Below, one piece after another: positions 1 through 5,180 of a stretch of 6,015 nucleotides of DNA (its first letter is position 1; each line of letters opens with the position of its first letter). A program made the translations under genes and the position numbers. Under the pieces are notes generated by a model. It saw nothing but the letters and a program-made list of their open reading frames with translations, was not told the DNA's origin and ran no database searches. Source of the stretch: a candidate division NC10 bacterium SPGG6 (lineage in GTDB: Bacteria > Methylomirabilota > Methylomirabilia > Methylomirabilales > CSP1-5); NCBI GenBank assembly GCA_001643535.1, contig LXTG01000109.1, positions 737 to 6,751 on the forward strand. Reading direction: 5' to 3'.

Positions 1-2
1 GA

Positions 3-77
3 GAAGCGAAACAAGAGCTGAAAAACAAGAGAAAACAAGCGAAACAGGAAGGAAAAATAAATTGGAAAAATTCTTGA
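3..77 (+). CDS. Possible C-terminal tail of a Lys/Gln-rich protein (partial)
   Basis: One frame is open from the window edge to a TGA at 75-77 and reads as a 24-residue, highly charged tail rich in Lys, Gln and Glu (begins EAKQELKNKRK, ends INWKNS). It stops 36 nt before the cpaF-like start, a spacing compatible with an upstream gene of the same cluster. The region is A-rich, so any frame avoiding stops would look Lys-rich. A second frame is also open here, so this may equally be non-coding. No family can be recognised. Confidence 0.22.
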   Translation, partial: EAKQELKNKRKQAKQEGKINWKNS

Positions 78-80
78 TTC

Positions 81-105
81 TTACTTTTAACTTTTTACTT
101 TTAAC
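81..105 (+). repeat. 11-nt tandem direct repeat in T-rich spacer
   Basis: TTACTTTTAAC occurs at 81-91 and again at 95-105, a 14-nt period separated by TTT, in the spacer just before the cpaF-like start codon. Such T-rich repeated spacers are common in low-GC genomes and contrast with every spacer to the right of the junction. No function can be assigned. Confidence 0.6.
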
Positions 106-113
106 AGGTAGCC

Positions 114-521
114 ATGATCGACGATGATCTCAAACAACAACTCCAACAACTCCCGGTGAAAAATCTGCATCGGTTAGCAAGTGGGCATATCCATCGCCAC
201 TTTCGTCTGGGAAAAGACCGACTCATTGAAGAGATTCTAAATGAAGTTTTCGGTTTAGGTCCTTTAGAACCTTTGTTAAATGACCCTACCATTGCCGATA
301 TTCTAGTCAATACTCATAAACAAGTCTATGTAGAACGCTATGGAAAACTGGAATTGACCAAAACGGTTTTCAAAGATGATGAGCACCTGAAGCATATAAT
401 CGATCGGATTGTTTCGCAGGTTGGACGCCGTATAGATGAATCCTCCCCCATGGTGGATGCCCGACTCTCTGATGGCTCTCGAGTCAATGCCATCATCCCA
501 CCCTTGGCGGTGGACGGCCCG
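114..521 (+). pseudogene. cpaF: CpaF/TadA-type secretion ATPase, N-terminal fragment, truncated
   Basis: Residues 1-136 match the N-terminal part of the CpaF/TadA (VirB11-like, GspE-superfamily) ATPases, which power assembly of Tad/Flp pili. Visible family signatures in order: FGLGPLEPLLNDPTIADILV (residues 46-65), VYVERYGKLE (71-80), IIDRIVSQVGRRIDESSPMV (95-114), DARLSDGSRVNAIIPP (115-130) and LAVDGP (131-136). Family members then continue with a segment like xLTIRRF, followed by the Walker A P-loop, the Asp and His boxes and Walker B. Here the match stops dead after the Pro at 519-521 and the same frame runs into unrelated Arg/Gly-rich sequence until 986. The ATP-binding half is absent, so this copy cannot be an ATPase as read. 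The start at ATG 114 follows an in-frame TAA at 102-104; its upstream signal (CAGGTAG) is weak. With about 45 residues before the GLGPLEPLL signature, the N-terminus is shorter than in many CpaF proteins. Codon use is AT-rich, unlike all genes further right. The truncation is either real or an assembly artefact. Confidence 0.85.
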
Positions 522-525
522 AATC
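505..525. other. Composition and homology breakpoint
   Basis: CpaF homology ends at 521 while GC content jumps from about 44% (181-480) to about 66% (541-840) by hand count. To the right, the best coding frame changes from that of position 114 to that of position 529/649. No target-site duplication, terminal inverted repeat, tRNA or integrase is visible at the point, so nothing indicates a particular mobile element. The exact base is uncertain by roughly 15 nt because the last CpaF codons (CCACCCTTGGCGGTGGACGG) are themselves GC-rich. Confidence 0.7.
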
Positions 526-528
526 GGC

Positions 529-606
529 ATGGCCGCGGCGGGCATCTCCCTGATCGCGTACGCACGCTTCCTTTGGGTCTTGTATCAAACGGTCTCCGGT
601 CCCTAG
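529..606 (+). CDS. Short hydrophobic ORF, possible tail of a lost membrane gene
   Basis: Immediately right of the breakpoint a frame different from cpaF reads MAAAGISLIAYARFLWVLYQ and then TVSGP before a TAG at 604-606. It looks like a single membrane-spanning helix. The frame is also open upstream across the breakpoint, so the ATG at 529 may not be a true start and this could be the 3' end of a gene cut by the junction. It shares orientation with the following membrane protein gene, 42 nt downstream. It is too short to assign to a family, and the open frame could be chance. Confidence 0.25.
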   Translation: MAAAGISLIAYARFLWVLYQTVSGP

Positions 607-648
607 CCGGGCATTGGCCTCTTCAGCAGAGGGAAAGGGGGAGAAGCA

Positions 649-1122
649 GTGAGAGACGACGGTTCCTGGGGCCATGGGGCGACCCCCTCGCCCGGCACGG
701 CCTTCATGTACGGGTTCGGGGCAGGCCTCGGCGTGCTCCTCCTGGGAACGTGGGAGGCTCGGGCCCTCGAAGTAGAAGGGTCTCTCTGGGGGGCACAGTT
801 GTTGTGGGTCCTGCCCCTGCTGGGCGCCGCCGTAGCTGGGGGGGTCGCAGCTGCCACGATGGGGTCGTCGGGAGGCCATGTGGTCGGGCTGGCACTTTTC
901 GCTTTTTTTGGTGCGTTCTTTCTGAGCGGCCTATTGGACTACCGCCTAATGTGGTCCGCGATGTCGGCCTGGTCAGAGCCTGGTAAGAGTTACTGGACCG
1001 AGGGGGAAGTGAGGCGGGTGAGCGAGCTGTTGCTGTGGCGTCGGCACGTCCTTGTGTCCGCATGCGCCCTCACCGGAGGGACCCTCCTGGGCATGATGTT
1101 TGGCAGGCGCAACACCTGGTAA
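649..1122 (+). CDS. Four-helix inner-membrane protein of unknown function
   Basis: A 157-residue protein with four predicted membrane helices: roughly residues 18-34, 50-71 (Ala/Gly-rich), 76-96 (Phe-rich) and 132-151. A soluble loop of about 35 residues (98-131) lies between helices 3 and 4; it contains Trp, Tyr, Glu and Arg residues and ends in an Arg pair (RRH). No catalytic motif or known family was recognised. The GTG start at 649 is chosen because a purine-rich GGGGGAG lies 6-8 nt upstream and nothing longer is open; an in-frame ATG at 706 (residue 20) is an alternative that would leave almost no N-terminal tail before helix 1. The reading frame is supported by the clean helix pattern, whereas the cpaF read-through frame over the same bases is Arg/Gly-rich and protein-unlike. 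It lies 76 nt upstream of the SH3-ankyrin gene on the same strand, so the two may be co-transcribed. Confidence 0.65.
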   Translation: MRDDGSWGHGATPSPGTAFMYGFGAGLGVLLLGTWEARALEVEGSLWGAQLLWVLPLLGAAVAGGVAAATMGSSGGHVVGLALFAFFGAFFLSGLLDYRLMWSAMSAWSEPGKSYWTEGEVRRVSELLLWRRHVLVSACALTGGTLLGMMFGRRNTW

Positions 1123-1188
1123 GCTAGGGCCAGAGGAAGCTGGGCGGGGGCCGGGCCTCAAGGGCACCCGGGGAGAGTTACAACCAAC

Positions 1189-1194
1189 GAGGAG
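1189..1194 (+). promoter_or_regulatory. Ribosome binding site deciding the SH3-ankyrin start
   Basis: GAGGAG ends 4 nt before ATG 1199. It supports this start over the open frame reaching back to a TTG at 1100, which overlaps the preceding gene and would add 33 Pro/Gly/Arg-rich residues in front of a clear signal peptide. Confidence 0.55.
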
Positions 1195-1198
1195 AGTG

Positions 1199-2215
1199 AT
1201 GGAGACACGAAGGAGGGAAGGAGCAATACTGCCTCTGCTTCTCGTCTGCGGGCTCATGGCGGGCGCGGTTGGCTGGCCAGCGGAAGCGGACCCGGCGGGA
1301 CGGGCGACCGTGAAGGGGGAAGGAGTCCCTGTGTACGCGCAGACGGCAACTAGCAGCAAGGTGGCGACGACTCTCAAGCGGGGGGCCAAAGTAACCGTTG
1401 ACTTTACCCTCACTGGCGCCGAAGGGGCCTGGTGTCACATCACGCTGGCCGGGAGCACAGGCTACGTACGCTGCGAAGACCTGGAGCGGGAGCCGGCGCC
1501 CAGCTGGCAGGAGGTGCCTGCCCAGCCCACGCCGGGGGCAGGTGGTCTGAGACGGAACGTGGCACGTGACATACGGGAGTTGAAAAAACTTGGGCTCATG
1601 AAAACGGGGGGTGAGACACCCTTGATGCGGGCCGCAGCCGTAGGCGACGCTACGATGGTGAAAGCGATGCTGGCCCAAGGTGCGGATGCGAATGCAACAA
1701 ACCGGGCTGGCGAGACGGCCTTGATGGTTGCTGCCGAAAACGGCCACTTTGCTACTATACAAGCCTTGCTGGAGGCTGGCAGCGCTGTGGATGCGGCAAG
1801 CACGTTTGGCGAGACAGCCTTGATGTATGCAGCCGAAAACGGTCACACCGCCGTCGTACAGGCCTTAGCGGATGCCGGCGCGGACGTGAATGCACGAAAT
1901 GACAATACTTCTCCAGTCTTGCAACTTGCAGCCTATAACGGTCACACCGCCGTCGTACAGGCCTTAGCGGTCGCCGGCGCCGAGGTGAATGCCGTAACTC
2001 GTGGCGGGTATACCGCCTTGATGTGGGCGGCCGGGAACGGCCACGTTGCCACTGTGAAAGCCTTGCTGGCTGTGGGCGCGGACGCGAATTTCAGCTTTTT
2101 CCCCTCTGGTGCTTTTCGGCCCCTTACAGTCTTGCTGCAGGCGGAAGCAAATCCCCGCATCGAAAGCCGCACCGAAATAATTCGCTTGCTCAAGGAGGCT
2201 GGTGCGCAGGAATAG
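1199..2215 (+). CDS. Exported SH3b-domain plus ankyrin-repeat protein
   Basis: A 338-residue protein with three parts. Residues 1-30 form a signal peptide: a basic start (METRRRE), a hydrophobic core (AILPLLLVCGLMAGAVGW) and an AEA site after which signal peptidase I would cut. The Cys at 17 is not in a proper lipobox. Residues ~35-96 look like a bacterial SH3 (SH3b) domain: VKGEGVPVYAQTATSSKV, then a Leu-Lys-Arg-Gly turn, a Trp at 78 and a closing GYVRCEDLE; Cys79 and Cys92 could form a disulfide after export. A Pro-rich linker and a short charged helix follow (to ~137). From 138 come five ankyrin repeats with the GETALMYAAENGH-type signature at ~138, 171, 204, 237 and 270. The last is extended and followed by a degenerate capping region (IIRLLKEAGAQE at the end). 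SH3b domains often bind cell wall or peptides and ankyrin repeats bind proteins, so a periplasmic binding or scaffold role is inferred; no enzyme motif is seen. It probably forms a unit with the membrane protein just upstream. Confidence 0.82.
   Translation: METRRREGAILPLLLVCGLMAGAVGWPAEADPAGRATVKGEGVPVYAQTATSSKVATTLKRGAKVTVDFTLTGAEGAWCHITLAGSTGYVRCEDLEREPAPSWQEVPAQPTPGAGGLRRNVARDIRELKKLGLMKTGGETPLMRAAAVGDATMVKAMLAQGADANATNRAGETALMVAAENGHFATIQALLEAGSAVDAASTFGETALMYAAENGHTAVVQALADAGADVNARNDNTSPVLQLAAYNGHTAVVQALAVAGAEVNAVTRGGYTALMWAAGNGHVATVKALLAVGADANFSFFPSGAFRPLTVLLQAEANPRIESRTEIIRLLKEAGAQE
1838..1970 (+). repeat. 34-nt perfect direct repeat between two ankyrin units
   Basis: The 34 bases at 1838-1871 (starting AACGGTCACACCGCCGTCGT) recur exactly at 1937-1970. 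The offset is 99 nt, exactly 33 codons, one ankyrin unit. Identity at third codon positions, unlike the other repeat units, points to a recent duplication or gene conversion of the third and fourth ankyrin repeats. Confidence 0.9.
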
Positions 2216-2225
2216 CCGACCGATA

Positions 2226-2245
2226 GGGGGCAATATGCTGCCTCC
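2226..2245 (+). terminator. Weak stem-loop after the SH3-ankyrin gene
   Basis: GGGGGCA (2226-2232) can pair with TGCCTCC (2239-2245) with one G-U pair around a 6-nt loop, 10 nt past the stop codon. No run of T follows, so it is not a standard intrinsic terminator; it may protect the transcript end or be chance in GC-rich DNA. Confidence 0.25.
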
Positions 2246-2411
2246 GTCGTGAGCTGTTTGGCGCCATTGACCGCTGGCCCCAGATGCAGCGTCAATTGGA
2301 TGATGCCGTGTAGCGCCTAGAGGTCGGACGGTACGGCGATTTTGTTGGTTGTGAGGAGGAATTCAGCCAACCCAGCTCCACTCCCCTCCGGTAGATATCC
2401 CCTGCGTTAGG

Positions 2412-2430
2412 CACCAGAAAGGAACTGGTG
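2412..2430. repeat. Inverted repeat CACCAG/CTGGTG upstream of dnaK promoter
   Basis: CACCAG (2412-2417) and CTGGTG (2425-2430) form a perfect 6-bp inverted repeat with a 7-nt spacer (AAAGGAA). The left arm with its preceding G (GCACCAG, 2411-2417) also matches CTGGTGC at 2470-2476. It lies about 70 nt upstream of the -35 box and is outside the predicted dnaK transcript, so if functional it would act as a DNA site; chance is possible. Confidence 0.35.
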
Positions 2431-2496
2431 GAATACAGTCAATGGCAATAAAAATAGCAAGTTGCATGTCTGGTGCGGACAAACAATAAATGCTGA

Positions 2497-2517
2497 CTTG
2501 ACAAATTGGCGCTCAGG
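2497..2517. promoter_or_regulatory. HAIR-like imperfect inverted repeat, candidate HspR operator
   Basis: CTTGACA (2497-2503), 7 nt, GCTCAGG (2511-2517). The HspR operator HAIR is known as CTTGAGT-N7-ACTCAAG; this site has the same 7-7-7 geometry and agrees at 10 of 14 arm positions (CTTGA in the left arm; CTCA and the final G in the right). It covers the -35 box and most of the promoter spacer, where a bound repressor would block RNA polymerase. Part of the left-arm match is unavoidable because TTGACA is the -35 box. No HspR gene is seen; in other genomes it often lies just after dnaJ, which is beyond the window. Confidence 0.4.
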
Positions 2518-2526
2518 TTTTATATT
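2498..2526 (+). promoter_or_regulatory. Housekeeping-type promoter of dnaK
   Basis: A perfect -35 hexamer TTGACA (2498-2503), a 17-nt spacer and TATATT (2521-2526) as the -10 hexamer fit the vegetative sigma-70 consensus at optimal spacing. Transcription would start near 2533, giving a leader of about 57 nt before the dnaK GTG. The pattern does not resemble the enterobacterial sigma-32 heat-shock promoter (CTTGAA / CCCCAT-T), and no CIRCE element (TTAGCACTC-N9-GAGTGCTAA) is present. Heat-shock control would therefore more likely be by a repressor over this promoter. Confidence 0.8.
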
Positions 2527-2575
2527 GTAGAAAGGATAAGATTCAGGTGAGCATAAAGTTCAAAATAAATCCGGG

Positions 2576-2582
2576 AAGGAGG
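2576..2582 (+). promoter_or_regulatory. Strong ribosome binding site of dnaK, fixes the GTG start
   Basis: AAGGAGG, seven bases complementary to the 16S rRNA 3' end, with a 7-nt gap to GTG 2590. It supports the non-ATG start, which also gives the standard DnaK N-terminus MAKVIGMDLGTTNS. Confidence 0.85.
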
Positions 2583-2589
2583 TCCTGAG

Positions 2590-4518
2590 GTGGCTAAGGT
2601 TATCGGAATGGATCTGGGAACGACAAACTCGGTCGTGGCGGTCATGGAGGGGGGCGAGCCCAACGTTATCCCGAATGCCGAGGGGGCGAGGCTTACCCCG
2701 TCGGTCGTGGCCTTCACGAAGGATGCGGAACGGTTGGCAGGTCAGGTAGCCAAGCGTCAGGCCATTACGAATCCCGAGAATACCATCTTTTCCATTAAGC
2801 GGTTGATGGGGCGCCGGTTCGAGGAGGTCCTCCACGAGATCAAGCTGGTCACGTACAAGGTGCTGAAAGGCTCCGGAGGAGATGTCCGGGTCGAGGCTCG
2901 GGAGAAACAGTACTCGCCTCCCGAGATCTCGGCCATGATTCTCCAGAAACTCAAGACCGATGCGGAGTCCTACCTGGGGGACAAGGTCGCCAAGGCGGTC
3001 ATCACTGTGCCCGCGTACTTTAATGATAGTCAGCGGCAGGCGACCAAGGATGCCGGGGCCATCGCTGGGCTGGAGGTCCTCCGGATCATCAACGAGCCGA
3101 CGGCAGCCGCATTGGCCTATGGCCTCGATAAGAAGAAGGACCAAAAGATCGCCGTCTTCGATTTGGGGGGCGGGACCTTCGATATCTCGGTCCTGGAGAT
3201 TGGGGATGGGGTCTTCGAGGTCAAGTCGACTAACGGGGACACCCACTTGGGCGGCGACGACTTTGACCAACGGGTGATCGATTGGATCGTCGCCGAGTTT
3301 AAGAAGGATCAGGGGATCGACCTCAGCAAAGATCGGATGGCGGTCCAGCGGCTGAAGGAGGCGGCAGAAAAGGCCAAGTGTGAGCTCTCGAGCATCATGG
3401 AGACAGAGATTAATCTTCCCTTTATCACCGCGGACGCCTCGGGACCGAAACACCTCACGATGAAGCTTACCCGGGCCAAGCTGGAGCAGCTGGTGGAAGA
3501 CCTGGTCGACCGGACACTGGGCCCCGTGCGTCAGTGCTTGGGGGATGCCAAACTAAAGCCCGGAGAGATCGATGAGGTGATTCTGGTGGGAGGGCAGACC
3601 CGGATGCCCCGGGTGCAGCAGGTGGTGAAGGATCTCTTTGGCAAGGACCCCCACAAGGGGGTGAATCCCGACGAGGTGGTGGCGATCGGTGCCGCCATCC
3701 AGGCCGGGGTGCTGGCCGGCGAAGTCCAAGACGTGGTCCTGCTGGATGTGACACCCCTCTCCCTCGGGATCGAGACGCTGGGCAGCGTGATGACGAGACT
3801 CATCGAGCGGAATACCACCATCCCCACGCGCAAGAGTGAGATTTTCACCACGGCGGCAGATAGTCAGACCTCGGTAGAGATCCATGTGCTCCAAGGGGAG
3901 CGGGATATGGCCAAGGACAGCCGGACCCTCGGCCGATTCCATCTGGTCGGGATTCCGCCAGCCCCCCGAGGGATTCCCCAGATCGAGGTGGCCTTCGACA
4001 TCGACGCCAATGGCATTCTCAATGTCGGTGCCAAGGACACGGCCACCGGCAGGGAGCAGAAGATCACGATCACCCATTCGAGCGGCTTGAGTACGGACGA
4101 GATCGATCGGATGATGAAGGATGCTGAGGCGCATGCCGAGGAGGATCGGCAGCGTCGGCAAGAGATCGAGGCCCGGAACCAGCTCGATTCTCTGGTCTAT
4201 ACGACGGAAAAGATGCTCAACGAGAACCGGGAAAAGATCCCGGTGGGCGAGATCTCCAGCATCGAGGAGATCCTCCAGGAGGGGAAGAAGGCGCTCGAAT
4301 CGGGCAACGCCGATCAGATGCGTCAGGCTGTCGACCGGATCACCAAGGCCTCTCACAAGATGGCCGAGGCCATGTATCAACGGGCCCAGAGCCAGCAGCA
4401 GGCGGCCAACGCTCAGGGCGCCGGAGAACAGGCCGAGGGTGGGGATCGCCCGGCAGAGGGCGAGGTCGTGGACGCCGAGTTTGAGGACCTTGGCGGCGGG
4501 AAAAAGACTGACGGTTGA
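2590..4518 (+). CDS. dnaK: Chaperone DnaK (Hsp70)
   Basis: Full-length Hsp70 of 642 residues, close to the usual ~640. DnaK binds exposed hydrophobic peptides in the cytoplasm and refolds them in an ATP cycle driven by DnaJ and a nucleotide exchange factor. Nucleotide-binding domain ~1-380: phosphate-1 loop DLGTTNS (8-14), the catalytic Lys70 in SIKRLMG, NEPTAAALAYG (168-178), phosphate-2 DLGGGTFD (191-198) with the conserved Thr196, and adenosine motif VGGQTRMP (333-340). The interdomain linker is VLLDVTPLSLGIET (383-396). The substrate-binding beta domain follows to ~500, then the helical lid, a Gln/Ala/Gly-rich tail, and the bacterial terminal signature EVVDAEFEDL (625-634) with a short GGGKKTDG extension. 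All key residues are present, so it should be active. Begins with GTG after a strong Shine-Dalgarno. Followed after 32 nt by hsp20, so the two form an operon under the promoter at 2498-2526. There is no grpE alongside; this may be a second, stress-dedicated copy or the only one. Confidence 0.98.
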   Translation: MAKVIGMDLGTTNSVVAVMEGGEPNVIPNAEGARLTPSVVAFTKDAERLAGQVAKRQAITNPENTIFSIKRLMGRRFEEVLHEIKLVTYKVLKGSGGDVRVEAREKQYSPPEISAMILQKLKTDAESYLGDKVAKAVITVPAYFNDSQRQATKDAGAIAGLEVLRIINEPTAAALAYGLDKKKDQKIAVFDLGGGTFDISVLEIGDGVFEVKSTNGDTHLGGDDFDQRVIDWIVAEFKKDQGIDLSKDRMAVQRLKEAAEKAKCELSSIMETEINLPFITADASGPKHLTMKLTRAKLEQLVEDLVDRTLGPVRQCLGDAKLKPGEIDEVILVGGQTRMPRVQQVVKDLFGKDPHKGVNPDEVVAIGAAIQAGVLAGEVQDVVLLDVTPLSLGIETLGSVMTRLIERNTTIPTRKSEIFTTAADSQTSVEIHVLQGERDMAKDSRTLGRFHLVGIPPAPRGIPQIEVAFDIDANGILNVGAKDTATGREQKITITHSSGLSTDEIDRMMKDAEAHAEEDRQRRQEIEARNQLDSLVYTTEKMLNENREKIPVGEISSIEEILQEGKKALESGNADQMRQAVDRITKASHKMAEAMYQRAQSQQQAANAQGAGEQAEGGDRPAEGEVVDAEFEDLGGGKKTDG

Positions 4519-4534
4519 TGGCGAGGAGTAGTGC

Positions 4535-4542
4535 AAGGAGGT
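4535..4542 (+). promoter_or_regulatory. Strong ribosome binding site of hsp20
   Basis: AAGGAGGT with an 8-nt gap to ATG 4551, inside the 32-nt spacer after the dnaK stop. Together with the short spacing it indicates efficient independent translation of hsp20 from the dnaK message. Confidence 0.85.
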
Positions 4543-4550
4543 AACGTACC

Positions 4551-5000
4551 ATGGCGATTGTGCGGTGGGATCCCTGTCAGGACCTGATCGCGCTCCAGGA
4601 CCGGATGCACCGGCTCTTCGATCAGACATTGACCCGGTCTCGCGGGGAACGGGAGGATCTCGCGCCAGCGGCCTGGTCACCTCCCGTGGACATCTACGAG
4701 ACTGTCGAGGGCTTTGTCCTGAAGGCAGAACTCCCGGGTCTTGGCAAGGATGACATCGACATCCAGGTCCGGGACAATACATTGACCCTCAGGGGGGAGC
4801 GGCGCCTGAAGAAAGATGTCAAGCAAGACAACTACCTGCGGGTGGAGCGAGCGACCGGGACATTCCAACGGGTCTTCACCTTGCCGAACGCCTTTCAGAC
4901 CGATAAAGTCCGTGCGGTCTTTAAGGATGGAATGCTCGAGGTGAGCGTCCCGAAGGCTGAAGAAGCGAAGCCGAAGCAGGTCAAGATCGAAGTGAAGTGA
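4551..5000 (+). CDS. hsp20: Small heat shock protein, Hsp20/alpha-crystallin family
   Basis: A 149-residue ATP-independent holdase, typical in length. Such proteins form oligomers that trap unfolding proteins and pass them to DnaK/DnaJ. The N-terminal arm (1-~43) starts MAIVRWDPCQDLIALQDRMH, the usual 'W-P..el..l...m..lf' pattern of bacterial class A Hsp20s. The alpha-crystallin domain covers ~44-135: PPVDIYET, the ELPG turn (60-63), NTLTLRGERR (76-85), GTFQRVFTLP (103-112) and the hallmark A-x4-G-x-L as AVFKDGML (122-129). The C-terminal extension ends KQVKIEVK, whose hydrophobic-x-hydrophobic triplet (I-E-V) can serve as the oligomerisation I-x-I motif. It sits between dnaK and dnaJ, which fits transfer of clients among the three. 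It shares the codon style of dnaK. Confidence 0.96.
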   Translation: MAIVRWDPCQDLIALQDRMHRLFDQTLTRSRGEREDLAPAAWSPPVDIYETVEGFVLKAELPGLGKDDIDIQVRDNTLTLRGERRLKKDVKQDNYLRVERATGTFQRVFTLPNAFQTDKVRAVFKDGMLEVSVPKAEEAKPKQVKIEVK

Positions 5001-5019
5001 AATGGCGTTCGATGTCCAA

Positions 5020-5035
5020 TGTCCGCAGTCGGACA
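5020..5035. repeat. Perfect inverted repeat TGTCCG-CAGT-CGGACA
   Basis: Six base pairs with a 4-nt spacer, 20 nt past the hsp20 stop. It overlaps two direct copies of ATGTCC (5012-5017 and 5019-5024) and abuts GACACATGTC (5032-5041). It could be an RNA hairpin at the hsp20 3' end or a member of a genome-wide intergenic repeat; no T-run follows. Confidence 0.6.
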
Positions 5036-5075
5036 CATGTCTGTCAACGGGTTTCTTGAAATTCTTTCCGTAAAA

Positions 5076-5150
5076 GGAGGAGGCAAGGCCGCGAGCCATC
5101 ACGGTGGAAGCACCATAAGGGATTGCGGGACTTCGGGGCCCATGGCCTCC
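5076..5150 (+). promoter_or_regulatory. Possible anti-terminator / structured leader RNA before dnaJ
   Basis: GGAGGC (5079-5084) pairs perfectly with GCCTCC (5145-5150), and after a small internal loop GGCC (5087-5090) pairs with GGCC (5137-5140). Inside lies a compact hairpin GGTG-GAAG-CACC (5103-5114). The right arm 5146-5150 is the same CCTCC used by the downstream terminator-like hairpin, so the two folds exclude each other, the layout of an attenuator or riboswitch expression platform. No known riboswitch consensus was recognised. GGAGG-rich DNA can pair by chance, so this is a structural inference only. Confidence 0.35.
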
Positions 5151-5180
5151 TGAGGGAGGGGCGGGTCCCTTTTGTCTTTT
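5127..5180 (+). terminator. Terminator-like hairpin directly upstream of dnaJ
   Basis: The core stem CCTCC (5146-5150), loop TGAG and GGAGG (5155-5159) extends outward with CCC (5139-5141)/GGG (5163-5165) and GGGA (5127-5130)/TCCC (5166-5169), with internal loops. It is followed at once by TTTTGTCTTTT (5170-5180). This has the form of an intrinsic terminator. It ends only 14 nt before the dnaJ ATG, which suggests partial termination setting the ratio of DnaJ to DnaK/Hsp20 rather than a plain operon end. Confidence 0.55.

Larger units (their letters stand above)
2216..2496. other. Spacer between SH3-ankyrin gene and dnaK promoter
   Basis: No intact gene is visible. One frame from 2230 to 2394 reads a protein-like stretch (ELFGAIDRWPQMQRQLDDAV), is broken by TAG at 2311-2313, then continues (RLEVGRYGDFVGCEEEF) to TAG at 2392-2394; this could be a decayed gene fragment or chance. 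At 2412-2430 there is a perfect inverted repeat CACCAG-7 nt-CTGGTG, and a second copy of the right arm, CTGGTGC, at 2470-2476. The final ~100 nt before the promoter are AT-richer than the genes, as expected for a regulatory region. Confidence 0.5.

Noticed and set aside
522..986. Continuation of the cpaF frame to 986 as a 290-residue fusion protein
   Set aside because: After residue 136 the translation is Arg/Gly/Pro-rich low-complexity sequence with no CpaF motifs, and it overlaps out of frame with a membrane protein ORF that has clear helices.
1178..1846. 222-residue minus-strand ORF opposite the SH3-ankyrin gene with repeated motifs
   Set aside because: The apparent repeats (HQGCL, HQGRL) are the reverse complement of the ankyrin repeat DNA, not an independent protein.
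3553..4782. 409-residue ORF on the minus strand opposite dnaK and hsp20, and a 297-residue one at 2560-3453
   Set aside because: Long antisense ORFs opposite dnaK are a known by-product of its codon pattern in GC-rich genomes; the plus strand encodes an intact DnaK with all motifs, and no minus-strand ribosome binding site or family motif was seen.
5104..5118. Mini ORF GTG-GAA-GCA-CCA-TAA after the GGAGGAGG at 5076-5083, as a leader peptide
   Set aside because: The gap from the Shine-Dalgarno-like sequence to the GTG is about 20 nt, too long for initiation, and four codons hold no regulatory codon run; the GGAGG is better explained as a pairing arm.
5076..5180. T-box leader because of GGTGGAAGCACC and a following terminator
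   Set aside because: The conserved T-box core (GGTGGNACCGCG) is not matched, there is no specifier stem, and the downstream gene is not an aminoacyl-tRNA or amino-acid gene.
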